Shown piece by piece: positions 1 through 6,969 of a stretch of DNA of 16,260 bases (position 1 is its first letter; each line of letters opens with the position of its first letter). The translations under genes were made by a program, and so were the position numbers. The notes beneath the pieces were generated by a model. The model was not told the DNA's origin, ran no database searches, and was given only the letters and a program-made list of their open reading frames with translations. This stretch comes from Rudanella sp. (lineage in GTDB: Bacteria > Bacteroidota > Bacteroidia > Cytophagales > Spirosomataceae): NCBI GenBank assembly GCA_026785985.1, contig JAJAYX010000374.1, positions 1 to 16,260 of the forward strand, given 5' to 3'.

Positions 1-1037
1 ATCACCACCAGGATAAACCCGTCCCGCAGCGCGTCCTCCACGTTTTGCAGCGAGGTTTCGATAAAATGCCGTTGCTGGAATAGGTTCGGATTGATCTTGA
101 CATCGCCGGGCAGCGTTTTCTGCAATTCGGCCAGGGCCACTTCCACCTTTTTGGTGAGTTCAACCGTGCTGGCTCCCGGCTGTTTTTCGACGGTTAGAAT
201 CACGGCGGGTTTGCCGTTTACGCTGGCATCCCCCCGCTTGATGGCCCCGCCAAATTTGACCTCGGCAATCTGCGACAACAGCACGGGCAGGCCATTCCGG
301 TTGGCCACCACCGTAGCCGACAAATCACTCAATGACTGCACCCGGCCCACATTCCGAATCAGCACTTCAGAACCAAAGCGGTCGAAAAACCCCCCCGTTG
401 TGTTCTGGTTGGTGGCTTGCATGGCCTTATCCACATCGTCAATAGTCAGGCCATATTGCCGGAGCCTGGCCGTGCTGATGAGTACCTGGTACTGCCGCCG
501 TTCGCCCCCCATCGGAATCACCTGGGCCACCCCGCCAATGCTCATTAACCGCCGACGGATGGTGAAGTCGGCCAGGGTGCGCAGGTCTGCCGCGCTGGTA
601 GTATCAGACGTGAGACCAACGAGCATGATCTGGCCCATCACGGAACTGATTGGCCCCATCACGGGCGTAATACCCGTGGGCAATTGCACCGTCTGGAGTT
701 TCTCGGCGGTCAGTTGACGGGCGCGGTAAATGTCGGTATCCCAACCAAACTCCACAAAGACCAGCCCCAAACCCGGCGAGGCCACCGACCGCACCACCTC
801 CACCCCCGGCGAGCCGTTGAGTGCCGTTTCGACGGGCAGAATCACCTGCGTTTCCAGTTCTTCGGGAGCTAATCCGTTGGCTTCCAGAAACACCGTCACG
901 CGGGGCCGGTTCAGGTCGGGCAGCACATCGACGGGCAGGTTCAGGGCCGTGTAAACGCCATAGACGAGCACCAGCGCGGCAAACGCGACCACAAACAGCC
1001 GGTTGGCGAGCGAGAAATGAATGAGTCGGTTGAGCAT
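1..1037 (-). CDS. CusA/CzcA-type heavy-metal RND efflux pump, N-terminal part (truncated by window edge)
   Basis: Inner-membrane proton-driven pump of a tripartite metal exporter. I translated 345 codons on the minus strand from the ATG at 1037; the frame stays open to the left edge, so about two thirds of a normal protein of about 1,030-1,050 residues is missing. The N-terminus (MLNRLIHFSLANRLFVVAFA) is the classic RND TM1 region, followed by LPVDVLPDLNRPRVTV and the porter-domain sequences SVMGQIMLVGLTSD and GGVAQVIPMGGE, and near the edge ETSLQNVEDALRDGF, which leads into TM2. The start lies 9 bp after the stop of the HMBD lipoprotein gene, without a Shine-Dalgarno. HME-RND membership is clear. 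Copper/silver rather than zinc/cobalt is inferred from the neighbours, because the methionine triad that would decide it lies outside the window. Confidence 0.93.
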   Translation of the reverse strand, partial: MLNRLIHFSLANRLFVVAFAALVLVYGVYTALNLPVDVLPDLNRPRVTVFLEANGLAPEELETQVILPVETALNGSPGVEVVRSVASPGLGLVFVEFGWDTDIYRARQLTAEKLQTVQLPTGITPVMGPISSVMGQIMLVGLTSDTTSAADLRTLADFTIRRRLMSIGGVAQVIPMGGERRQYQVLISTARLRQYGLTIDDVDKAMQATNQNTTGGFFDRFGSEVLIRNVGRVQSLSDLSATVVANRNGLPVLLSQIAEVKFGGAIKRGDASVNGKPAVILTVEKQPGASTVELTKKVEVALAELQKTLPGDVKINPNLFQQRHFIETSLQNVEDALRDGFILVV

Positions 1038-1046
1038 AGCAGGAGG

Positions 1047-2051
1047 TTACTTCACTACGATCACGTAATCGGTCGTGCGAACTTTCCCGTCGGCCTGAAA
1101 CTGAACCCAGCCCCGATACACGCCCGCTTTCTCAAACGTGGTGTGCAGGTCAAATTTGCCGTCCTTCACTTCGGGGTGAACGTGCAGGTAGTTCTTATCG
1201 TTGATGCCCACCACCACCATGTGCGCTTTGGCGCCCAAATAGTTTTCCAGCATATTGGCATCCATTGCCTTACCACCTTTTTTCAGGACACCTTGAATAT
1301 GCGCCAATTTACCCACCTCAAATGTTCCTCCGTCCGGAACCAGGTCGAGCGTGTAGCCATCGGCCGTACCACTGAGTTTGGGAGCTGAATACGTCTCGGG
1401 CGTGTAGGGTGTGCCGCCCACCGCCAGTTCTATTTTCTCCAGCTGAGCGTTGCCGCCGGTTGGCATATAGTCGGCAAACAGGATGTACTCTCCGCCTTTG
1501 GGAAAGCGGGTTTCGTTTTTGCCAGGTCCTTCCGTGAAGGCTTTGCTGGTCGGTAACACGGTGATATCGTAACTGCCTGATGCCTGGTAGTCCGGGTGGA
1601 TATGCTCGAAATAGGACAAGTCTTTGCTCACCACGATCAGGTGAATTTTCTTTTCGTGGTGCAGCTCAAGAGGCACGAGTTCACTTTCGCTGTTTTTCAC
1701 CCCCGGCGTAAACGACAACAGGGCCGCTTTGCCCGCTTCAACCTTACCCGGATTAGCCTTAAAATTCATCACGTAGGCTTTGCCGTTACTCTTGCCTGCA
1801 TTGTCGTTGTGTTCGAGTTTCATGCCGCATTTGGGGCACATATCCCCTTCCTTTCCCGTCACTTCGGGGTGCATGGGGCAGGCATAGGTATGTTCCCCGC
1901 TGTGTTCATCGGCATCGGTGGTACCAGCCGTGTTTACCGCAGTGGTTTCGGTGGTCGATTCGGTTTTGTCGGCCTGGTTGCAGGAACTGACGAACGCACT
2001 GGCACTTAGGGCCATTAAAGCAATGGCAATGGTTTTTAGCTTGGTATTCAT
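1047..2051 (-). CDS. Heavy-metal-binding-domain (HMBD) lipoprotein with two His-containing repeats
   Basis: Predicted periplasm-facing copper-binding lipoprotein of 334 residues. A signal peptide ends in a lipobox (FVSSC, lipidated Cys24). A Ser/Thr/Asp-rich linker leads to an HMBD motif at about 55-80, with CPMHP at 58-62 and CPKCGM at 72-77, a motif found at the N-terminus of many CusB adaptors. Two related beta-rich modules follow, at about 128-198 and 268-333. Each has a hydrophobic strand and then an HxHP motif (HIHP at 150-153, HVHP at 290-293) and a later aromatic strand, which points to an internal duplication. The gene sits between the adaptor gene (27-bp gap) and the pump gene (9-bp gap), so a role in passing metal to the pump is a reasonable inference. 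HMBD is established as a family; the function of the repeat modules is not known to me. Confidence 0.88.
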   Translation of the reverse strand: MNTKLKTIAIALMALSASAFVSSCNQADKTESTTETTAVNTAGTTDADEHSGEHTYACPMHPEVTGKEGDMCPKCGMKLEHNDNAGKSNGKAYVMNFKANPGKVEAGKAALLSFTPGVKNSESELVPLELHHEKKIHLIVVSKDLSYFEHIHPDYQASGSYDITVLPTSKAFTEGPGKNETRFPKGGEYILFADYMPTGGNAQLEKIELAVGGTPYTPETYSAPKLSGTADGYTLDLVPDGGTFEVGKLAHIQGVLKKGGKAMDANMLENYLGAKAHMVVVGINDKNYLHVHPEVKDGKFDLHTTFEKAGVYRGWVQFQADGKVRTTDYVIVVK

Positions 2052-2078
2052 GGACTTTGACTGGTTTTGGTGAAAATC

Positions 2079-3779
2079 TTATTGGTTCAAATAAATCATT
2101 TTAGCCTGGTAGGTGCCGCTGACAATCACCCGCTCGTCGGCTTCTACACCGCTCAGAATCTGGGTAAACTGCCCATTGTCGGCTCCCGTTGTCACGTAGG
2201 CCAGGCTGACCACTTCGGGCGCATCCTTGATGAAAACAACGGACTTGCCGTTCATTTCGCTGAGGGCTGCGTTTGGTACCGACAGCCCCCGTGTACCCCG
2301 CGCCGACTGCACCCGGATGGTGACGAATTCGCCGATTTTGAATGCCCCGCCCCCGTTGTCCATCTCGAACAGCAACCGCTGCGACTGGTTAGAGGCATTG
2401 ACGGTCTGAGCCTGTGACAGCAGGCGGGCCACTCCCCTTTTACCTGCATCGTTCACCCCCTCGACCCCGAAGGATTTTGCCTGACGCAGCACCGCCAAAT
2501 CCTTATCGAACACCTGGGCTTCGATGTAAATCTTACCCAGATTGGTGATGGTAAACAGCGTTTCGCCCACGTTCACCGTGGCCCCGATAGCCGCCGTAAA
2601 CGGCCCCACAATACCGCCTACGGGAGCTTTCAGACTGATAGACCGGGCATTACCCCGACCGCCTTGTGCGATGCTTGTGAATACTTTTAGGTTGGCCTGC
2701 GCCCGGTTCAGGCGGGCTTCGGCTTCGGTCAGGTCGCGTTTGGCCACGATGTCTTCAATGGTTTTGAGTCGGTCAAATTCTTTCCGGGCCACCTGGAGTT
2801 CGGCCTGTAGGGTATTGCGCTCGGCCTGCAGATTGATCTGGGTGGCGGCATCAATCGTTTGCTCCACAAGGGCCAGGGTTTGGCCTTTGCTAACCGATTG
2901 CCCCACGCGAACCAGCAGCGAAGTCAACCGGCCCACTTGCGGAGACTGCACAACGGCCTGTCCCGTGGAGGACGGGATCACCGTGCCGGCCACAGTGGTG
3001 GTTAGTGCCTGCTCACCCGCCACAAGTCGCTGGGTAAGGATGTTAAACAGAAACTGAGTTTCTTTCGGAATGGCAAACGTACTCGAGGTGGCCCCACCCC
3101 CGCTTGCTGCCGCGCCGTGGTCTTCGCCCCCGTGGGCATTGGCCCGCTGCCAGTGGGCCGTTGGCAACAGGCAAAACAGCACCACTACAGCCGCTGATAC
3201 GCGCCGGTTGCGGGTTCGCATCAGCAAAAACATCAGCCCCATGCCCAGTAGCAGTCCGCCCCCCAGCAACAGGTAAGGGCTTTCATACCAGTGGGCAGGC
3301 CCGACTATGGGAGCCGCTACGGTGGATACCGGCAGGTCTTTACCCACCTCAATGCCCGGTAAAAGCAGCAGGTCGGCCCCCGGCCCGGCGTTCAGGCTCA
3401 CGGTGAGGCTGTACCTTTTTTTGGCAGGAAACGTCCCGCTCAGTTCGTAAATGCCCTTCCCAATTGGTTTTACGACAATGGTGAGTTTGGCCTCTTCGGG
3501 GCTACTCAGTTTAAGCGTGGCTCCCTCCACGGGCCGGTTAGTATTGAACTCGTTGATGTACAGGCGCAGTTTTCCCGCTTCGCCCGCTTCTAATGGCTCG
3601 TAGTGCAACACCAGCTCGTATTTATCCGAGATAGCCTGACTGGTGAAATAAGCCACGGCCTTGCCAGTGGGGGCGGTTGCCGCACCATGATCTTCGCCCC
3701 CGTGGGCCATTGCCAATGGCGAGTTCGCCAGCAGCACGAACAGGCCGAGAAAGGTTACTAGTGGGGTTAGCTTGCTCAT
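2079..3779 (-). CDS. RND efflux periplasmic adaptor (CusB-like) fused to an extra N-terminal periplasmic module
   Basis: Membrane-fusion protein linking the RND pump to the outer-membrane channel; at 566 residues it is longer than most adaptors. A first signal peptide (1-25) precedes AHGGEDHGAA (25-34), a beta-rich Ig-like module (about 45-145) and a TM helix (about 167-187). Then come a basic patch, a second signal-like hydrophobic segment (about 194-214) and a second, identical AHGGEDHGAA (215-224). The adaptor proper follows: lipoyl/barrel-sandwich half (about 275-305), an alpha-hairpin with heptad-like helices (about 306-370), the second lipoyl half (SLKAPVGGIVGPF, 382-394), the beta-barrel (about 415-500) and a membrane-proximal domain. 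Its ATG overlaps the TolC stop by 4 bp (ATGA), implying translational coupling. The N-terminal module resembles small exported copper-associated proteins, but I cannot name its family with certainty. Confidence 0.92.
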   Translation of the reverse strand: MSKLTPLVTFLGLFVLLANSPLAMAHGGEDHGAATAPTGKAVAYFTSQAISDKYELVLHYEPLEAGEAGKLRLYINEFNTNRPVEGATLKLSSPEEAKLTIVVKPIGKGIYELSGTFPAKKRYSLTVSLNAGPGADLLLLPGIEVGKDLPVSTVAAPIVGPAHWYESPYLLLGGGLLLGMGLMFLLMRTRNRRVSAAVVVLFCLLPTAHWQRANAHGGEDHGAAASGGGATSSTFAIPKETQFLFNILTQRLVAGEQALTTTVAGTVIPSSTGQAVVQSPQVGRLTSLLVRVGQSVSKGQTLALVEQTIDAATQINLQAERNTLQAELQVARKEFDRLKTIEDIVAKRDLTEAEARLNRAQANLKVFTSIAQGGRGNARSISLKAPVGGIVGPFTAAIGATVNVGETLFTITNLGKIYIEAQVFDKDLAVLRQAKSFGVEGVNDAGKRGVARLLSQAQTVNASNQSQRLLFEMDNGGGAFKIGEFVTIRVQSARGTRGLSVPNAALSEMNGKSVVFIKDAPEVVSLAYVTTGADNGQFTQILSGVEADERVIVSGTYQAKMIYLNQ

Positions 3780-4960
3780 AGATTTCCCGTTAAATAGTTG
3801 ATCGTCAGCAATGATTGATTGTAATTCCGAAGCGCGTCCAGGTAGCGCAGCCGAACGGCGTAAGCATCGTTGATGGTTCGCAGAAAACTCACGTAGTCAT
3901 TCTGCCCGGCCTGAAACAGTCGCCGGGCCGTGTTGATGAGGTCGTCGGACTGTCCAAGCCCGGTCGTCTCGTAATAATCGAGGGTGGCCCGGAATTTCCC
4001 GAAATCGCCCTGCGCCTGTTGCAAGTCCACCGACAGCGTTTGAATTTGGGCCGTGGTGCGTTGCCGGGCCAGTTGCAGGCCCGTTTGGGCGGCTGCGGTG
4101 CGACTGCGATATTGACCAAACCAGACGGGCAGCGTCAGCCCAAACCGAAGCCGGAGTTGGGTAGGCGTTTCTTTTGACCCCTGATTGTAATAACCGACCA
4201 CCATGCCGGGCAGCGAGCGGGCGCGTTCCAGGCCAATCTGCAGTTCGCTGATGGCTTCGGTTTGGCGCAAAAAGGCCAGAGCCGGGTTTGGTTCCACCGT
4301 CAGCGAATCCGCAGTGCCCAGGGCCAGTATGGGTTGAGTTCGCACCAGTTGGCCACCCCGAATGGGTTCACTGCGACCCGCCAGCCGTTGTAACTGCCGA
4401 ACCACCGTTTGCACGTCGGCGGTGGCTTGTTCGAGCTGATTCCGCACGTCGCCCGCCTGCGATTCGGCGAAGGTTTTGCTGAGGTAGTCGATTTGCCCGG
4501 CCACAAATTGCCGCCCCGCCGTTATTCGCAGTTGGTTATAAACACTGTCCTGCAACTGGTATTGTTGCCGCAGGGCCTGAGCATACTGCAAGGCCAGGTA
4601 GAGGTTTCGCACCCGGAACCGGATGTCGTTTTCAGTGATGCGTTTTTCGGCCTGTGCCAGCCCGATTTGCCCTTTTTGCAGGTTATACTGCCGTTTATAA
4701 ACCGTGGGTAACTGAAACGACTGATTCACCCCAATGGTGTAAAACCCCCCCGTTGGACTATCGGTAAAGACATCGAGGTTTGGGATGGAATAGGCTCCTT
4801 TCAGCAGTTGCCCATTCTGGCGAATACTCAGATCAGCCGCCCGGATCGCCGGACTATTGGCCAATACGAGATCGACAACCTCGGTTTCGGAGTACGTTTT
4901 CTGGGCCACGCTGTTGAGGGCGAACCCCCAGCCGATACACACAAAAATCAGTCGTTTCAT
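3776..4960 (-). CDS. TolC-family outer-membrane efflux protein
   Basis: Outer-membrane channel of the tripartite exporter, 394 residues, close to the usual CusC/CzcC length once the shorter Bacteroidota forms are considered. It has a signal peptide ending at about residue 20 (LNSVAQ) and then the long alternating alpha-helical and strand pattern of the family: EVVDLVLANSPAIRAADLSI at the start, a repeated equatorial segment, and a closing RYLDALRNYNQSLLTINYL. There is no lipobox. Its TGA overlaps the adaptor ATG in an ATGA junction, and the regulator gene lies 30 bp upstream in the same direction, so it is probably co-transcribed with both. The family assignment is firm; metal specificity comes only from context. 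Confidence 0.92.
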   Translation of the reverse strand: MKRLIFVCIGWGFALNSVAQKTYSETEVVDLVLANSPAIRAADLSIRQNGQLLKGAYSIPNLDVFTDSPTGGFYTIGVNQSFQLPTVYKRQYNLQKGQIGLAQAEKRITENDIRFRVRNLYLALQYAQALRQQYQLQDSVYNQLRITAGRQFVAGQIDYLSKTFAESQAGDVRNQLEQATADVQTVVRQLQRLAGRSEPIRGGQLVRTQPILALGTADSLTVEPNPALAFLRQTEAISELQIGLERARSLPGMVVGYYNQGSKETPTQLRLRFGLTLPVWFGQYRSRTAAAQTGLQLARQRTTAQIQTLSVDLQQAQGDFGKFRATLDYYETTGLGQSDDLINTARRLFQAGQNDYVSFLRTINDAYAVRLRYLDALRNYNQSLLTINYLTGNL

Positions 4961-4990
4961 TGGTTACATGAGTTGAATGGCGGTCTGGGT

Positions 4991-5557
4991 TTAAATCCAG
5001 TCTAAAGGATTTCGGTCGGTGGTGTTTTGCGCCCGGTAGGCGGCTGGTGTCAGGCCCGTTATCTGCTTGAACTGGTTGGTCAGGTAGGCCACACTGCTGT
5101 AACCCAGTTGTTTGGCAATGTCGCTGATCGGCATCTCGTTGTAGCTCAGGAGTTCTTTTGCCCGCTCGATGCGTTGCATAATCCAGAACTTTTCGATGGT
5201 CAGATTCTCCGTGGTCGAAAACAAATGGCTCAGATGGGCGTAATCCAGTCCCACTGTTTCGCCCAGATAATCGGACAGGGTCGTATGCAAATCCGCAATC
5301 CGCCCACTCTGAATCAAGTCAATAATGAGCGTTTTGACCTGGTTGACCACCCGCGTCGTTTTGTCGGTCAGCAAGGCGAAGCCGTGCTGCTCGAGGGCCG
5401 GGCCAATGAGAGTCAGATCCGTGGGCGGTTCCACAATAGTGACTCGTCCCAACTCGACCTGTGCCACTGAATAACCCAATCGTTCCAGTTCCTGGCGGAC
5501 CACCCAAATACAGCGGCTGCACACCATGTTTTTGATAAAGAGTTCCTGTAGGGCCAT
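4991..5557 (-). CDS. AraC-type regulator with N-terminal HMA-like CxxC segment (candidate copper sensor)
   Basis: Predicted cytoplasmic DNA-binding regulator, 188 residues. Residues 1-65 resemble a heavy-metal-associated (HMA) ferredoxin-like domain: strand, then MVCSRC (Cys13, Cys16) at the position of the HMA GMxCxxC loop, a helix (VVRQELERLGY), strands, and a closing GPALEQHGF like the end of CopZ-type domains. Residues about 85-178 form an AraC double helix-turn-helix, with LGYSSVAYLTNQFKQITGLT (151-170) as the conserved second HTH. There is no sugar-binding cupin domain. The gene lies inside the copper cluster between the DUF3347 and TolC genes. That it senses Cu(I) through the two cysteines and controls the cluster is inference from the domain combination and position. 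The AraC HTH itself is certain. Confidence 0.88.
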   Translation of the reverse strand: MALQELFIKNMVCSRCIWVVRQELERLGYSVAQVELGRVTIVEPPTDLTLIGPALEQHGFALLTDKTTRVVNQVKTLIIDLIQSGRIADLHTTLSDYLGETVGLDYAHLSHLFSTTENLTIEKFWIMQRIERAKELLSYNEMPISDIAKQLGYSSVAYLTNQFKQITGLTPAAYRAQNTTDRNPLDWI

Positions 5558-5567
5558 CGTTTGTCCG

Positions 5568-5605
5568 TTACCCCGGAAACAGCCTCCCGACCATTTCCGG
5601 GGTAA
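5568..5605. promoter_or_regulatory. Perfect 12-bp inverted repeat before the AraC-type regulator gene
   Basis: The arms TTACCCCGGAAA (5568-5579) and TTTCCGGGGTAA (5594-5605) are exact reverse complements separated by 14 bp. They fill the gap between the DUF3347 stop (5611) and the regulator start (5557). On the minus-strand transcript the hairpin ends 10 nt before the ATG. No T-run follows on either strand, so it is not a typical intrinsic terminator. It could be an operator for the regulator, an RNA hairpin limiting translation, or an mRNA-processing or stability element. The structure is seen directly; the role is inferred. Confidence 0.6.
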
Positions 5606-5610
5606 TTAAG

Positions 5611-6132
5611 CTAAATCTCTTCTTTCACCGATCCACACTTCAGCATCTTATCACCGTAGTAGGGGTTCCGCACTTCTTTCTTGTCACTCAGCCACGACGC
5701 ACCCTGTCCGTTGGCAGCCATCGGGCAGAATTGCACAAACGTTTTGGCTGGTTTGGTGGCTTTCGCCAGCGCAATCATGCTGAGAGAAAGGTCTTCAAAC
5801 TGTTTCCGTTGCCCGTCTACATCGGCACTTTTGCTAATAGCGGTGGCTTTGGTTTTGGCCGTAGCGAGGGCTTTTTTGTCGGTAGTCGACAGCTTGGCGG
5901 CATCCACGTTGTTTAGTGCCAACACTAAAGCGGTGGCACCCATTTTGGCTTTGGCCGCGTCGGTGGCCACCAGCGCATCCTTCACTGAGTAGTAGGCCGT
6001 CAGAGCCGGAGCGGTCGTTTGGGCGGAAGCGGTCAGTGTGAAAAATGATACACTCAGAGCGGCTGCAAGGATTCGAATTGGTTTCATTGGTTTCATTGGT
6101 TTTATTGGTTTTATTGGTTTCATTGGTTTCAT
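5611..6132 (-). CDS. DUF3347 exported protein, start within a tandem repeat
   Basis: Exported protein of about 158-173 residues, depending on the start. After the signal peptide (cleavage near SAQ, 36-38) comes a helical DUF3347 domain: AYYSVKDALVATDAAKA (46-62), then FVQFCPMA (132-139), WLSDKKEVRNPYYGDKM (147-163) and Cys166. CPMA, NPYYG, the Met and the late Cys are the family's conserved putative copper-ligand positions. DUF3347 proteins occur next to copper efflux genes in Bacteroidota, sometimes fused to CusB-like adaptors; here the domain is a separate protein. In-frame ATGs occur at 6132, 6123, 6096 and 6087, all inside a 9-bp repeat. The one at 6087 gives the most ordinary signal peptide (MKPIRILAAALSVSF), while the others add MKP/IKP units. 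No Shine-Dalgarno separates them, so the true start is unresolved. Confidence 0.87.
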   Translation of the reverse strand: MKPMKPIKPIKPMKPMKPIRILAAALSVSFFTLTASAQTTAPALTAYYSVKDALVATDAAKAKMGATALVLALNNVDAAKLSTTDKKALATAKTKATAISKSADVDGQRKQFEDLSLSMIALAKATKPAKTFVQFCPMAANGQGASWLSDKKEVRNPYYGDKMLKCGSVKEEI

Positions 6133-6148
6133 TGGTTTTATTGGTTTT
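6077..6148 (-). repeat. Eight-copy 9-bp tandem repeat spanning the DUF3347 start codons
   Basis: Eight uninterrupted units of ATTGGTTTY on the plus strand (RAAACCAAT on the minus strand) run from 6077 to 6148. The last base alternates C,C,T,T,C,C,T,T, so the array is also two copies of a 36-bp unit. In the gene's frame each unit encodes MKP or IKP. C-type units create an ATG, so the array holds four possible start codons. Because the unit is 9 bp, copy-number change would not shift the frame but would change the N-terminal length and the number of starts. Confidence 0.9.
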
Positions 6149-6181
6149 ATTAATTGAATCGGATCGCCGAAGCGACATAAA

Positions 6182-6961
6182 TTAGATTTGGGTAATCATT
6201 GACCGTTGACCCCGTTTTGGTTTGCGCCGGAAACGCGACGAAGAGACGAAATACAGGGTAAAACCGGATGCGACAGTCAGCAGACCCAGCACCGAAAAGG
6301 CCCGAAGCAGCCAGTTATTGAAATCGTCGCGGCCTTCATAGTCCATCGTGTGCAGCATCCAGAGTGTATCAAAAATTCGCCAGGGATCTGTGCGGACGCT
6401 TTGCACCGTACCTAACTGAGCCGCCACATAGACCGTGGCATGGGCGGGTTGCCGGAACGTCACGGCATAGGCGGGCAGGGGCTTCGCCCTATATTCATGG
6501 TGGCCATTGGCGTTTGTCAAGTACTCGACCCGCTCCACGGCTGATGATCCGGCAAAGCGTTGTTGCGCCAACCCCGTGGCTTCGGCCTGTGTTAGTTCGC
6601 CCCTTAGTTGGCCCGTTTTGGCATCGGCTAACTGCGTATGGGTCATGGCATGACCCGTTCCGTGCTGTATCCGGTAGCTTAGTTGGTACAATGGCTGATT
6701 CAGTACCTCGATGAGGCTAATGCTCAGGACAGAACCAACGCCTTTTTGCCTTAATGCCTGCAACGGCACCGACGGCGACACCAGCGACAGGGAAGCCGGA
6801 AAACCGGTTGCCGGTCGTTTGAGCGGATCGCCGTGAATATCGTCCAGGTTCGACCAACTGAAATAGAGTCCGCCCACCGTCCAGAGCAGAAACTGGATGC
6901 CGATAAACAGCCCCAGATAGCGGTGGGTTTTGCGGATACGCAGATGCCAGTTTCGGTTCAT
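6182..6961 (-). CDS. PepSY-like membrane protein (two TM segments)
   Basis: Inner-membrane protein of about 259 residues with a periplasmic domain, resembling PepSY-TM proteins found in metal and iron uptake or reduction loci of Bacteroidota. Basic residues (RIRKTHR) lead into TM1 (about 13-35, ending WTVGGLYFSW). A periplasmic part with PepSY-like strand-helix pattern follows (about 55-190), including the stretch from VYVAAQLGTVQSV to WRIFDTLWMLHTMDYEGRDD. The last TM is at about 217-240, followed by a basic tail. I chose the ATG at 6961, which lies 8 bp after the DUF2911 stop. A longer reading from GTG at 6988 would overlap that gene and add nine residues that look unnatural before the basic N-terminus. 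A cofactor cannot be assigned from sequence; His13 and His205 lie at or near the membrane segments, as in related haem-binding forms, but that is weak evidence. Confidence 0.8.
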   Translation of the reverse strand: MNRNWHLRIRKTHRYLGLFIGIQFLLWTVGGLYFSWSNLDDIHGDPLKRPATGFPASLSLVSPSVPLQALRQKGVGSVLSISLIEVLNQPLYQLSYRIQHGTGHAMTHTQLADAKTGQLRGELTQAEATGLAQQRFAGSSAVERVEYLTNANGHHEYRAKPLPAYAVTFRQPAHATVYVAAQLGTVQSVRTDPWRIFDTLWMLHTMDYEGRDDFNNWLLRAFSVLGLLTVASGFTLYFVSSSRFRRKPKRGQRSMITQI

Positions 6962-6969
6962 TGGAGTGA

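Noticed and set aside
91..717. 208-codon plus-strand frame opposite the RND pump
   Set aside because: The minus strand encodes unmistakable RND sequence; the plus-strand frame is low-complexity and a by-product of codon bias.
6077..6148. Tandem repeat considered as a CRISPR array
   Set aside because: Nine-bp units with no spacers and a clear coding role; not CRISPR.
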